A stretch of 64,000 nucleotides of DNA from contig CAVSGS010000015.1 of the NCBI GenBank assembly GCA_963727545.1, forward strand, positions 177,363 through 241,362, in the 5' to 3' direction. The position numbers and the translations under genes are program-made. How positions within the stretch are numbered: the stretch's first letter is position 1; each line of letters begins with the position of its first letter. Shown here one piece after another: positions 45,900 through 55,201 of the stretch. Below the pieces are notes generated by a model that was not told the origin of the DNA, made no database searches, and saw only the letters and a program-made list of their open reading frames with translations. The DNA is from Flexifilum sp963727545 (lineage in GTDB: Bacteria > Chloroflexota > Anaerolineae > Aggregatilineales > Phototrophicaceae).

Positions 45900-47312
45900 T
45901 TAGCGACGCACCTCGTCGACTACCGCGCCATCCGGCGTGACCAACTGAATTTGCATCGGCATCTGCCCGACGGCGTGCGTCGAACAGCTCAGGCAGGGAT
46001 CGAACGTGCGGATCACCGCCTCAACGCGGTTGAGCATCCCCTCGGTCAAGCTGTCGCCCTTGACGTACTGCCGGGCGACTTCGTAGACGCTGCGATCCAT
46101 CGCCATGTTGTTGTGTCCGGTAGCGATGATGAGGTTCGCGCGGGTGATCAAGCCGTCGTCGTCGATGGTGTAATCATGGATCAACGTGCCGCGCGGCGCT
46201 TCGCTGACGCCGATCCCATTGTGGCTGTTGGGCGACGCGAAGGCGCGCACCCGGTCGCTGAGGATGTCGGGCGTGTTCAGCAGCACGCCGATCTTCTCGA
46301 AGCAGTACAGGATTTCCAGCAGCCGCGCGTAGTGATAGTGGAAGCTGCTATTCCAATCCAGCGTCTTGAAGAAGGCGAATTCTTCGTCCGCCAGCGGCGT
46401 GCCCATCGACTTGATCAGGTTTAGCCGCGCCAGCGGACCGACGCGGTAGATCCCCGCCGGGTAGCCGAGCGGACGATAAAACGGCGACTTGAGGTACGAG
46501 TAGGACTCGACCAACTCGCCGATGTAGCTGTCGTAATCTTCGGGATCGAGGTCGTCGGCGACGAGGTTCTTGTCGGCATCGATGAAACGAATGCGCCCAT
46601 CGTAGAGTTCGAGCGTGTCTTGAGCGTTGGTCAAGCCCATGAACATCGTCTGGAGCGTGCCGAAAGCGTTGACTTCTTCGTCGTAGTTCGCCAGCACGCT
46701 GCGATACCACGCCAGCGTGCGCGTGATGATCTCGACGCCTTCCGGCAGCATCGCCAGAATCGCGTCGCGATGATCCGGGTCGAGCTTGGCGCTGACACCG
46801 CCGGGGACGACCCACGCCGGATGCACCCGCTTGCCGCCCAACAGTTCGATGATCTGCTGACCCATCTGGCGCATCCGCACGCCGTCGCGGGCGAGGTTCG
46901 GGTGCGCCGCCGCGACGCCGAACACGTTGCGCTGCGCGGGGTCGGCATCCATGCCCAGCAGCAGGTCGGGCGAGGAGAGATAGAAGAAACTGAGCGCGTG
47001 CGACTGGGCGATCTGCGCCAAGTTGAGGATCCGGCGCAGGTTCGCCGCCACCGGCGGAATCCGGACTGCCAGCAGTCCGTCGCAGGCTTTCGCCGAAGCG
47101 ACGAGGTGGCTGACCGGGCAAATCCCGCAGATGCGCGACATCAGCGAGGGCATCTCGTGGAAGGGGCGCCCTTCGACAAATTTCTCGAAGCCGCGAATCT
47201 GCGTCACGTGGAAGTGCGCATCCTGCACCGCGCCGTCTTCGTTGAGTTGAATCGTGATCTTGGCGTGACCCTCGATGCGGGTCACGGGATCAATCGTAAT
47301 CGTCTGAGGCAT
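45900..47312 (-). CDS. hoxH: Bidirectional NAD-coupled [NiFe] hydrogenase, large subunit HoxH
   Basis: A 470-residue catalytic subunit. The N-terminal L1 motif is RICGICPVSHLVASAKACDG and the C-terminal L2 motif is FDPCLSCSTH, supplying the four Ni-Fe cysteines. A 24-residue extension after the His (AVGQMPMQIQLVTPDGAVVD and four more) would be removed by HoxW. Length and motifs fit group 3d (HoxH). It forms the hydrogenase dimer with HoxY, 12 bp upstream. Located in the cytoplasm; it oxidises or evolves H2 linked to NAD(H). Frame intact. Confidence 0.95.
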   Translation of the reverse strand: MPQTITIDPVTRIEGHAKITIQLNEDGAVQDAHFHVTQIRGFEKFVEGRPFHEMPSLMSRICGICPVSHLVASAKACDGLLAVRIPPVAANLRRILNLAQIAQSHALSFFYLSSPDLLLGMDADPAQRNVFGVAAAHPNLARDGVRMRQMGQQIIELLGGKRVHPAWVVPGGVSAKLDPDHRDAILAMLPEGVEIITRTLAWYRSVLANYDEEVNAFGTLQTMFMGLTNAQDTLELYDGRIRFIDADKNLVADDLDPEDYDSYIGELVESYSYLKSPFYRPLGYPAGIYRVGPLARLNLIKSMGTPLADEEFAFFKTLDWNSSFHYHYARLLEILYCFEKIGVLLNTPDILSDRVRAFASPNSHNGIGVSEAPRGTLIHDYTIDDDGLITRANLIIATGHNNMAMDRSVYEVARQYVKGDSLTEGMLNRVEAVIRTFDPCLSCSTHAVGQMPMQIQLVTPDGAVVDEVRR

Positions 47313-47324
47313 AATCCGTTGCTC

Positions 47325-47858
47325 CTAGGCGCCGAAGCGCGTCTTGCCGGTGAGAACGGGAATGCGCCCCGCCAGCAGTTCGCTCACGGCATAGAAAATC
47401 GTCTCTGCCGGTGGCGGGCAGCCGGGGATGAACACGTCAACCTTGACCACCGAATGCACCGGGCGTACGACCGGCAGTAAGTTAGGCACGCCATCGGTCG
47501 GAATCTGCGGGTTGATCAGGTCTTGATCGAGGTAAGCGCGCTGAAGCACCGCTTCCCCGCCGATCGAGTTCCGCAGCGAGGGGACGTTGCCGGTCACGGC
47601 GCAGTCACCCAGCGAGATCAACGTCCGCGTGTGGCGGCGAATGTGCTGAATTTTATCCAGATCGCCTTGGCTGCTGACCGCGCCTTCGACCAGCGTCAGA
47701 TCGACTTGATCGGGGAAGTCCTTGCGGTCGACCAGCGGGCTGTAGACCAACTCGATTTGATCGGCGAGCGCGAGCAGGCGGTCGTCAATGTCGAGAAACG
47801 ACATGTGACAGCCGGAACAGCCGTCAAGCCAGACGGTAGCGAGCGATTTTTTGCTCAT
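47325..47858 (-). CDS. hoxY: [NiFe] hydrogenase small subunit HoxY
   Basis: A 177-residue small subunit with the proximal [4Fe-4S] ligands: VWLDGCSGCHMSFLDID at the N-terminus, LISLGDCAVTGNVPS in the middle and VFIPGCPPPAETI near the end. There is no Tat signal, as expected for cytoplasmic group 3 enzymes. The start overlaps the hoxU stop by 4 bp (ATGA). It carries electrons from HoxH to HoxU/HoxF. Confidence 0.95.
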   Translation of the reverse strand: MSKKSLATVWLDGCSGCHMSFLDIDDRLLALADQIELVYSPLVDRKDFPDQVDLTLVEGAVSSQGDLDKIQHIRRHTRTLISLGDCAVTGNVPSLRNSIGGEAVLQRAYLDQDLINPQIPTDGVPNLLPVVRPVHSVVKVDVFIPGCPPPAETIFYAVSELLAGRIPVLTGKTRFGA

Positions 47859-48565
47859 TTGGCAACCTCTCTCATCATGCGCAGCGTGGTCAGGTAACCT
47901 TTGTGCTTGACCATCTCGCCAACCGCCTTACCCTTCACGAACAACGCGCCGGTCGGACACACTTGCACGCATTTACCGCAGCTCGTGCAGGTATCCGAGT
48001 CGCCCCACGGTTGATCCAAGTCGGTGATCACGCTCGACTCGATGCCGCGATTCATCACGTCCCACGTATGCGCGCCCTCGATTTCGTCGCAGACGCGCAC
48101 GCAGCGCGTGCAGAGAATGCAGCGGTTCGCGTCAAAGCCGAAACGCTCGTGCGACGCATCGACCACCCGCACCGGGCTGAGATTGGGCAGGTTGATGTGG
48201 TCGATCCCCAACTGCACCGCCAGCGCTTGCAGCTTGCAGTGACCGTTGACGACGCAGACGGAACAAACGTGATTGCCTTCGGTGAACAGCATTTCGATGA
48301 TCATGCGGCGGTATTTATCCAGCCGCTCGGAGTGCGTGTAGACTTCCATGCCCTCACGCACGGTCGCGATACAGGCAGGAACCAGCTTCGGCGACCCTTT
48401 GACTTCGACCAAGCACAGGCGGCACGCGCCGACGTCCGAAAGGCTGTCGACGTGGCACAGGTGCGGCAGGTCGATGCCGTGTTCGCGCGTGACTTCAAAG
48501 ATCGTCTCGTCGTCGCGCCCGCTGACATCAATATCGTTGATCTTGAGTGTTACGACAGTACTCAT
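47855..48565 (-). CDS. hoxU: Hydrogenase diaphorase subunit HoxU
   Basis: A 236-residue iron-sulfur subunit related to the N-terminus of NuoG. The [2Fe-2S] ligands are in LCHVDSLSDVGACRLCLVEV, the His-containing cluster region in GNHVCSVCVVNGHCKLQ, and two [4Fe-4S] sets in CILCTRCVRVCDEIEG and CTSCGKCVQVCPTGALF. I chose the ATG at 48565 (MSTVVTLKIND), which overlaps the hoxF stop by 4 bp; the upstream frame adds 14 residues without family similarity. Confidence 0.94.
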   Translation of the reverse strand: MSTVVTLKINDIDVSGRDDETIFEVTREHGIDLPHLCHVDSLSDVGACRLCLVEVKGSPKLVPACIATVREGMEVYTHSERLDKYRRMIIEMLFTEGNHVCSVCVVNGHCKLQALAVQLGIDHINLPNLSPVRVVDASHERFGFDANRCILCTRCVRVCDEIEGAHTWDVMNRGIESSVITDLDQPWGDSDTCTSCGKCVQVCPTGALFVKGKAVGEMVKHKGYLTTLRMMREVAK

Positions 48566-50247
48566 CGCGCACCCTCTTTCTGATACTCGTGCTCGTGCAT
48601 GTGACAAACACCAGCCGGGCAGGTCTTGTCCACAATGTGCGCGATGTATTCGTCACGGAAATAGCGCAGGGTGCTGATCACCGGGTTCGGTGCGCCCTGT
48701 CCCAGCCCGCAGAGGCTGGTATTCTTCACGGTCTCGCACAGTTCCTCGAGCAAGGCGAGGTCATTGAGTGTCGCTTCGCCCTTGGTGATCTTGTCGAGGA
48801 TTTTGTACATGTGCGCCGTCCCGACACGGCAGGGAACGCATTTGCCGCAGGATTCCGCCATGCAGAATTCCATGAAATACTTGGCGACGTGCACCATGCA
48901 AGTCGCATCGTCCATCACGATCAACCCGCCCGACCCCATGAACGAGCCGATGCTGGCGAGCGATTCGTAATCGACCGGCAGGTCGAGGAACTGCTCCGGG
49001 ATGCAGCCGCCGGAGGGTCCGCCGGTCTGCGCGGCTTTGAAGCGCCGCCCGTTGGGGATGCCCCCGCCGATGTCGTAGACGATCTCGCGCAGCGGCGTGC
49101 CCATCGGCACCTCGATCAAGCCGCTCTGCTCGATACAGCCGGTCAGCGCGAAAACTTTGGTGCCCTTGCTCTTTTCGGTGCCGATGCTGGCAAACCACGC
49201 CGCGCCGTTACGGATGATCGCGGCGATGTTGGCGAAGGTCTCGACGTTATTGATCAGCGTCGGCAAGCCCCACAAACCAGACTCCGCCGGATACGGTGGG
49301 CGCGGGCGCGGCTGACCGCGCCGACCTTCAATCGAGGCGATCAGCGAGGTTTCCTCGCCGCAGACGAACGCCCCGGCACCGACGCGAATTTCCAAATCAA
49401 AGTTGAACGACGTCCCGGCGATGTTGTTGCCCAGCAAGCTCTGCCGCCGGGCTTGGCGGATCGCCGTTTCGAGCCGCTTGACCGAGAGCGGATATTCCGC
49501 CCGCACGTAGATGTAACCCTTATCCGCGCCGACCGCATAGGCGGCGATGATGATGCCTTCGATCAGGCGGTGCGGATAGTCGTCCATCACGCTGCGATCC
49601 ATGAACGCGCCGGGGTCGCCCTCGTCGCCGTTGCAGATCACGAACTTGTGCGGATTTTGCGCTTTCTGCACCGTGCGCCACTTCAAGCCGGTCGGGTAGC
49701 CCGCACCACCGCGACCGCGCAGCCCGCTGCGCGTGATCTCGTTGATGACTTCGTTGGGCGACATTTCGGTGACGGCTTTGAGCAGCGAGGAGTAACCACC
49801 GGCAGCGATGTATTCCTCGATGCGCTCCGGGTTCAGGCGACCCGCCATTTCGAGGACGATCCGCTGCTGGCGCTTGAAGAACGGCTTGTCGGTCGGCTGG
49901 TGCAGCCGCTTGACCGGCTTCTTCTTGCCCAAGCTGGCGATGATGTCCGCCGCGTCGGTCGCCTTGACCTGTCCGTAGAGCACGTTTTCCGGCTCGACGG
50001 TGACGGTCGGTCCGGCGACGCACAAGCCACGGCAGCCGCCGCCGACGATCTGGCAGGTTTTCTCGACACCCTGCTGGCGCGCTTCCATCTCCAACCACTG
50101 CTTGACTTCGGCGCTGCGCGCCGATAAGCAGGACGCGCCCATGCAGACGTAAACGCGATGATCGTACTGCTCTTGATCGGCGTGCTCTTGCTCATGAATT
50201 TGCTGTAGTTCGTCTTCTGGAAGCATGGAATGGCTATCAGGAAGCAT
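48562..50247 (-). CDS. hoxF: Hydrogenase diaphorase subunit HoxF (NADH, FMN binding)
   Basis: A 561-residue NuoF-type protein. Residues 1-115 form a thioredoxin-like [2Fe-2S] domain (VCMGASCLSARS, then GGGCRGLCVAGPTV). The FMN/NAD domain shows GLRGRGGAGYPTGLKW and the stretch VICNGDEGDPGAFMDRSVMD, and a [4Fe-4S] motif SCGKCVPCRVGTAHM. It exchanges electrons with NAD(H). A second in-frame ATG seven codons in (MLPEDELQ) is an alternative start. It overlaps hoxE by 11 bp and hoxU by 4. Confidence 0.95.
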   Translation of the reverse strand: MLPDSHSMLPEDELQQIHEQEHADQEQYDHRVYVCMGASCLSARSAEVKQWLEMEARQQGVEKTCQIVGGGCRGLCVAGPTVTVEPENVLYGQVKATDAADIIASLGKKKPVKRLHQPTDKPFFKRQQRIVLEMAGRLNPERIEEYIAAGGYSSLLKAVTEMSPNEVINEITRSGLRGRGGAGYPTGLKWRTVQKAQNPHKFVICNGDEGDPGAFMDRSVMDDYPHRLIEGIIIAAYAVGADKGYIYVRAEYPLSVKRLETAIRQARRQSLLGNNIAGTSFNFDLEIRVGAGAFVCGEETSLIASIEGRRGQPRPRPPYPAESGLWGLPTLINNVETFANIAAIIRNGAAWFASIGTEKSKGTKVFALTGCIEQSGLIEVPMGTPLREIVYDIGGGIPNGRRFKAAQTGGPSGGCIPEQFLDLPVDYESLASIGSFMGSGGLIVMDDATCMVHVAKYFMEFCMAESCGKCVPCRVGTAHMYKILDKITKGEATLNDLALLEELCETVKNTSLCGLGQGAPNPVISTLRYFRDEYIAHIVDKTCPAGVCHMHEHEYQKEGAR

Positions 50248-50743
50248 TGCTGAGGTGCTCCTTCACTAATTCGGTGGCTTTGTCGGGTGTCAGTTCGGAC
50301 AGCACTTCTTTGTCGAACAACGCGACCGGAGCAAGCCAGCACATGCCAACGCAATGAGCGACCGACAGCGACAGCTCACCATCGGGAGTCGTTTCACCCG
50401 GCTTAATGTCATAATTTTCTTGCAGCCGATCTGAAATCGCCGATCCCCCCTTGATATAGCAGGCAGTACCGAGACAGACAACGCAGCTGTGTTCGCCTTG
50501 CGGTTTCAACATGAATAAATTGTAGAAAGTAGCAACCCCGTAAACCTTGCTCAAAGGGAGCATCAGGCTTTGCGCTACGTAACGCAAGGTCGCTTCATCC
50601 AAGTATCCAAATGCTTTCTGTGCGCTGTGGAGCGTCTCGATCAAAGCGTGGGGCGCAAACCCATACCGTCGCATCGTCGCGTTGACGATGCGCCAGCGTT
50701 GATCGTCTGATGGAGGCGCTACGCTCATTGATTTGTTCCGCAT
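50237..50743 (-). CDS. hoxE: Hydrogenase diaphorase subunit HoxE
   Basis: A 168-residue NuoE-like subunit with one [2Fe-2S] cluster: SCVVCLGTACYIKGG and SVAHCVGMCWLAPVALFDKE supply the four Cys. The helical start RRYGFAPHALIETLHSAQKA is typical. I chose the ATG at 50743 because AAGGAGATATGT gives a Shine-Dalgarno at the right distance; the longer frame runs back through the promoter region. First gene of the hydrogenase block. Confidence 0.94.
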   Translation of the reverse strand: MRNKSMSVAPPSDDQRWRIVNATMRRYGFAPHALIETLHSAQKAFGYLDEATLRYVAQSLMLPLSKVYGVATFYNLFMLKPQGEHSCVVCLGTACYIKGGSAISDRLQENYDIKPGETTPDGELSLSVAHCVGMCWLAPVALFDKEVLSELTPDKATELVKEHLSNAS

Positions 50744-50851
50744 ACATATCTCCTTAACGGTATGCGTTTCAACTAATTCCGCTACAGTAGAGCATATTAG
50801 ATCGCACGATTGCATCAACGTGGCAAACCTCACGCCGCATTGGTAAGGGAT

Positions 50852-50876
50852 GTCACCTTTTGTGACGAATTTCACG
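50852..50876. promoter_or_regulatory. CRP/FNR-like half-site array between hoxE and crtB
   Basis: GTCAC (50852-50856) and GTGAC (50862-50866) form one dyad; TGTGA (50861-50865) and TCACG (50872-50876) form a second, spaced N6 as in CRP sites (TGTGA-N6-TCACA). It lies about 110 bp upstream of hoxE and 290 bp upstream of crtB, and is the most symmetrical motif in the divergent spacer. Confidence 0.45.
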
Positions 50877-51164
50877 ATTGAAATTAATGAATCTATCTAC
50901 CCTATTTCCCCCTCATGATGATCGTCACCACGCATAGATGACATCCATCATATATGGCTCCATAATTCCCAACCCCCCGCCCAATGGCGCGTATAGAGAT
51001 GTGTAAATCACGTGGACGAATACGTTGAGCAGACGCTTCACCCCGCTGATCAAACCTGCCTCGCAGCGTACCAACCGGGCAGCTTGCGGACGCTGAAGCA
51101 GCACGACCGGAGTACGCGCGCTTCCCTGACGCTCAGGGAACTTAGAGAGGGGATCAACCAGCAA

Positions 51165-52172
51165 ATGTCTATTTACTCGATTGCGCCAGAGAACCTCAAA
51201 CCTGAACCGAACTCGGCTTATTTCGCTTTGCCCGCTGCCGCAGCGCGAACTGCGCCGCTCACCGACGCCGCCAGCGCCGCGCTCGCCGGGGCGCTGACCA
51301 AAGCCGCCAGCAAGCAGACTTACTACACCATCCGCTATTTGGTGGATCGGGATCGGGTCGCCAACGCTTATCGCGCTTACGCTTATTTCCGCTGGCTCGA
51401 CGACCAACTCGACCGGGTGGACGCGCCGGACGCCGAGCGGATCGCCTTGATCGAGCGGCAGCAAGCGCTGCTGCAAGCTCTCGATTTGGGCATCGTCCCA
51501 TCTGATCTGTGCGCCGAGGAGCAGCTTCTATTCACGCTGATCGGCAGCGACCCGCGCCCACACAGCGGACTGCGCGCCTATATCGACCACATGATGGCGG
51601 TCATGGTCTTCGACACCCACCGCCGCGACCGGCTGATTTCGGCGCAAGAGCTGGCGGATTACTCGCACCATCTGGCGGCAGCCGTCACCGAAGCGCTGCA
51701 CTACTTCATCGGACACTGCTGCTTTGCGCCGACCGGTTCGACCCGCTATCTCGCCGTGACTGCCGCGCACATCACCCACATGCTGCGCGACACCGGCGAC
51801 GATCTGGCAGCCGGTTACTACAACATCCCGCGCGAATATCTGGAGCAGCACGGCATCGAGCCGTGGGCGCTCCAGCGGGCGGACGCATTGGACGGCGACG
51901 CTTACCGGGCGTGGGTTGCGGATCGGGTGGCGCTGGCGCGCGCCTACTTCAACGCCGGTCGGCAGTATTTGGCGCAGGTCGGCAGCCTGCGCTGCCGCGC
52001 GGCGGGCTACGCCTACGTCGCGCGCTTCGAAGGCGTGCTGGACACGATTGAGCGCGACGGCTATCGCCTGCGCGCCGAATACAACCAGCGCAAGACCCTG
52101 CGCGGTGGTTTGAACATGGGTTGGTCAACACTATCGATGCTGCTGCACAGCCTGACGAGAGGATACGCATGA
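51165..52172 (+). CDS. crtB: Phytoene/squalene synthase-family protein
   Basis: About 335 residues from MSIYSIAPENLKP at 51165; a GTG at 51012 in the same frame would add 51 residues and cannot be excluded. The first Asp-rich motif is FRWLDDQLDRVD and the second is MLRDTGDDLAAGYYNIP, which binds the prenyl diphosphates through Mg2+. ALHYFIGHC lies between. It joins two geranylgeranyl diphosphates to phytoene, or two farnesyl diphosphates; the following crtI-type gene favours phytoene. Stop and next start overlap (ATGA). Confidence 0.88.
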   Translation: MSIYSIAPENLKPEPNSAYFALPAAAARTAPLTDAASAALAGALTKAASKQTYYTIRYLVDRDRVANAYRAYAYFRWLDDQLDRVDAPDAERIALIERQQALLQALDLGIVPSDLCAEEQLLFTLIGSDPRPHSGLRAYIDHMMAVMVFDTHRRDRLISAQELADYSHHLAAAVTEALHYFIGHCCFAPTGSTRYLAVTAAHITHMLRDTGDDLAAGYYNIPREYLEQHGIEPWALQRADALDGDAYRAWVADRVALARAYFNAGRQYLAQVGSLRCRAAGYAYVARFEGVLDTIERDGYRLRAEYNQRKTLRGGLNMGWSTLSMLLHSLTRGYA

Positions 52173-53698
52173 AAACGCAAACGGCAATCGTGATCGGCGC
52201 GGGGATTGGCGGCATCGCCACCGCCGCTCATCTGGCGCAGCAGGGGCTGCACGTCACCGTGATCGAGAAAAACGCGCGACCGGGCGGTCGCTGCGACAGC
52301 TTCGTCCGTGAGGGGCATCGCTTCGACACCGGACCGACGCTCTTGATCATGCCGCTGGTCTACGAGGCGGAGTTCGCCGCGCTCGGCGCGTCGCTGCACG
52401 ACATGCTCGATTTGCAGCGCGTCGATCCGACTTACCGGCTGGTCTTCGACGACGCCAGCGGACTTTCGCTCACCTCCGACTTGAACCGGATGCGCGAGCA
52501 GCTCGAAGCGATCGAGCCGGGGAGCTTTCAAGGTTACCTGCGCTATCTGCAAGAAGGCGGACGGCATTACAAGCTGGGGATGGATCGGCTGGTCAACCGG
52601 GATTTCCGCACGGCGGGCGAATTTTTCAACCTCGCCAACCTGCCGCTGCTCTACAGCGTCAAGCCGCTGGTGCCGCACTACGCCAACATGGCGCACTACT
52701 TCCAGAGTCCGCGACTGAAGGCGGCTTTCACCTTCCAAGACGTCTACATGGGCTTGAGTCCCTACGAAGCGCCTTCCACCTTCTCGATGATGCCCTACAC
52801 CGAAATGGCGCACGGCGTCTGGTTTCCCAAAGGCGGCATGAATCAGGTCGTCGCGGCGCTGATGCAGATCGCCACCGACGCGGGCGTCGAGTTCGTCTTT
52901 GACACCGACCGTCGAGCAGATCGAGATTGAGCAGGGCAAGGCGCGCGGCGTGCTGCTGGAAGACGAGCGCCGGCTTCGCGCCGACGTGGTGATCGCCAAC
53001 GCCGACCTGCCCTACGTCTATAACAACTGCTGCCCAAGGGCAAGTTGGCGCAGCAGATGGCGAACAAGCAGTTCTCCTGCTCGGTCGTCAGCTTCTTCTG
53101 GGGCGTGGATAAGACCTACCCGGCGCTGGGCGCGCATACGCTGTTCCTCGCCGACGACTACCGCGCCAACTTCGACAGCATCAACCGGGATCGCACCATT
53201 CCCGATCATCCCAGCCTCTACGTCCACGCGCCGACGCGCCTCGATCCGTCGTTCGCGCCGCCCGGTGAGGACACGCTGATCGGCATCGTCCCGGTCGGGC
53301 ATCTCGACCCGTCCAACGAGCGCGACTGGAAAGACCTGCGCGATCAAGCACGGCAGGCGGTCTTCGGCAAGCTGAAGCTGCTCGGCATCACCGATCTAGA
53401 GGATCACCTCAAGTTTGAGACCAACTACACCCCACTGTCGTGGCGAAAGCGCTATAATTTAATGAACGGGGCGACTCACGGGCTGTCCCACACGCTAACC
53501 CAGTTGGGCTATCTCCGCCCGCGCAACCGCCATCCGCGCTATCACAACTTGTATTTCGTCGGTGCCAGCACGCATCCCGGCACCGGCGTACCCACTGCCT
53601 TGATCTCCGCGCGGTTGGTCGCTGAGCGCATCAACGATGACTTGGGGGGAATAACCTCGCCGCGCCACGCGTCCGAACCGCTGCCCGACTTCGCCTAA
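52169..53698 (+). CDS. crtI: Phytoene desaturase family protein, two frameshifts
   Basis: The N-terminal FAD-binding fold is IVIGAGIGGIATAAHLAQQG followed by ARPGGRCDSFVREGHRFDTG, the typical CrtI start. A middle stretch FPKGGMNQVVAALMQIA and FVGASTHPGTGVPTALISAR near the C-terminus are family signatures. The frame breaks near 52906 and near 53032; each fits a one-base length change in a short C run. Restored length is about 509 residues. It introduces double bonds into phytoene with FAD as cofactor. It overlaps crtB by 4 bp and the two form a small carotenoid operon divergent from hox. Confidence 0.9.
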
Positions 53699-53700
53699 AC

Positions 53701-53790
53701 CACAACCTCATCTCCAAACCTCTCCACCAAATGGTGGAGAGGGCGCTAAGGGGGAACTAAAAGTTCAGAGCGCAGCGGGATGAGGGCAGA
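53701..53790. repeat. Family A palindromic element downstream of crtI
   Basis: ACCTCATCTCCAAACCTCTC, CACCAAATGGTGGAGAGG and GCGGGATGAGGG keep the family A order (CTCTCCACC/GGTGGAGAG stem) in divergent form. It starts four bases after the crtI stop. Confidence 0.6.
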
Positions 53791-53847
53791 AATCAGCAGT
53801 TCACATACTTACGTCCGTCGCACCGGAACCGAGGGGGATACCAAATC

Positions 53848-54321
53848 ATGTACTACCAACGTCGTCCTACCATTTCACTCGTCGTGCTGTCGATCTGCCT
53901 CCTCTTTCTGGGGATCAACGGGCTGATCGGCGGCGCTTTGATGCTGAGCGATCCCTACGGCGCGCCGATGGGGATGTCCGTCACCGTTCTGGAGCGCACG
54001 CCGTTTCAGAACTTCATCGTCCCCGGCTTCTGCCTGATCCTCATTTGGGGCGTCGGCAGCCTCGTCACGCTGATCGGGCTGTGGCGGCGTCCGCATTGGC
54101 TCGATTGGGCGAACGACATGCTCCACGAGCATTGGGCGTGGTCGCTCTCGGTGCTCTTGGGGCTGGCGCTGGTCGTCTGGCTGACCTTCCAACTGTTCAC
54201 GCTGCCGGAAGTCGCGCCCATCCAGTACATCCTCTACGGACTCGCGCTGTTCCTCGTGCTGACGCCGCTGCTGCCAGAGATGCGCCGCTACTACCGGATT
54301 TCGGATCGCCGCGTGTCGTGA
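53848..54321 (+). CDS. Small four-helix membrane protein of unknown function
   Basis: A 157-residue protein with hydrophobic segments near residues 8-32, 55-77, 95-115 and 121-140 (ISLVVLSICLLFLGINGLIG, LILIWGVGSLVTLIGLW, WSLSVLLGLALVVWLTF, IQYILYGLALFLVLTPLLP). No family is recognised. It follows crtI across a repeat and precedes the flavodoxin gene by 45 bp. Confidence 0.65.
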   Translation: MYYQRRPTISLVVLSICLLFLGINGLIGGALMLSDPYGAPMGMSVTVLERTPFQNFIVPGFCLILIWGVGSLVTLIGLWRRPHWLDWANDMLHEHWAWSLSVLLGLALVVWLTFQLFTLPEVAPIQYILYGLALFLVLTPLLPEMRRYYRISDRRVS

Positions 54322-54366
54322 ACACGCTTTGCTCGTCCGCGTAAGATCGGTCGTTTAGAAAGGAAA

Positions 54367-54909
54367 ATGAACGTGAGCAACAAGATTCTGATCACCTATG
54401 CAACCAAGTACGGATCAACCGGTGAGGTCGCCGACAAAATCGGCGAAGTCCTCACCAAAGCCGGCTTCGCCGTCGAGGTGCTCCCGGTCGATCAAGTGGC
54501 AACGCTCAGCAAATATGGAGCGGTGGTGTTCGGCAGCGCCGTCTATGCCGGACAGTGGCGCAAAGAAGCGGTCAAATTCCTTGAAGACAATCGAGCGACG
54601 TTCGCCGAAATGCCATTCTGGATCTTCTCCAGCGGTCCGACCGGCTCCGGCGATCCGGTACAGTTGACCAAAGGCTGGCTGTTCCCCGACGCTCAGAAAG
54701 CCGTGGTCGAGAGCATCCAGCCGCGCGCCGTCGCCGTCTTTCACGGCTGGCTGGACTCCGACAAGCTCAACTTGGGCGAAAAACTGATCGTCCGGGGCGT
54801 GCGCGCGCCGATGGGCGATTACCGCGATTGGGATGCGATTGTGGCGTGGGCGCGGGAAATCGCCGCCGCGCTGCAAGCGGAAAGCTCGCCCGCGTCCCCG
54901 ACCAAGTGA
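54367..54909 (+). CDS. Flavodoxin-domain protein (HemG-like)
   Basis: A 180-residue flavodoxin-fold protein. The FMN phosphate loop is ILITYATKYGSTGEVADKIG; the second flavin loop is VVFGSAVYAGQWRKEAVKFL and the third is FSSGPTGSGDP. This arrangement (TYATKYGST, GSAxYxGxW) is typical of protoporphyrinogen-oxidase-like or menaquinone-dependent flavodoxins and of multi-haem-associated flavodoxins. The electron partner is unknown; ferredoxin/PFOR and haem metabolism are both possible. A GGAAAATG ribosome site precedes it. Confidence 0.85.
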   Translation: MNVSNKILITYATKYGSTGEVADKIGEVLTKAGFAVEVLPVDQVATLSKYGAVVFGSAVYAGQWRKEAVKFLEDNRATFAEMPFWIFSSGPTGSGDPVQLTKGWLFPDAQKAVVESIQPRAVAVFHGWLDSDKLNLGEKLIVRGVRAPMGDYRDWDAIVAWAREIAAALQAESSPASPTK

Positions 54910-54928
54910 TCGCTCCATTTGTTTTCCC

Positions 54929-54955
54929 GTAGGGGCAGACCGGTCTGTCTGCCCC
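54929..54955. repeat. GTAGGGGC-type palindrome (core AGACCGGTCTGTCT)
   Basis: GTAGGGGCAGACCGGTCTGT then CTGCCCC. It lies in the 292-bp spacer before the cytochrome gene; the rest of that spacer holds no gene that I can see. Confidence 0.65.
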
Positions 54956-55201
54956 GCTGCGCCTCTGTACTTATATTTATGCGGCTTGTCCACCCTCCGC
55001 GCTCAATTTTGCCGGGATCGGCGCCTTGTTAGCCGGTCACCCCACCCCTTAAGCGATAATCCACCGTGAGTATGATCAGAAATCATTCTCCCGATGGACG
55101 GTTTATTTGATCCACAGTAGGAGAATAACCATCAGAGTGAGAGTGTTTGCTTTACCCGGCGTCGCTGCGGTGGAGCAGTTTTTTTAGGAAGGAAGGACGT
55201 T

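Noticed and set aside
51012..51164. GTG at 51012 as start of crtB
   Set aside because: Possible, but the added residues show no resemblance to synthases, so the ATG at 51165 was preferred; kept only as an alternative.
55150..55180. GCTGCGGTGGAGCAG plus T-run as an attenuator of the cytochrome gene
   Set aside because: The stem is only about four base pairs; too weak to call.
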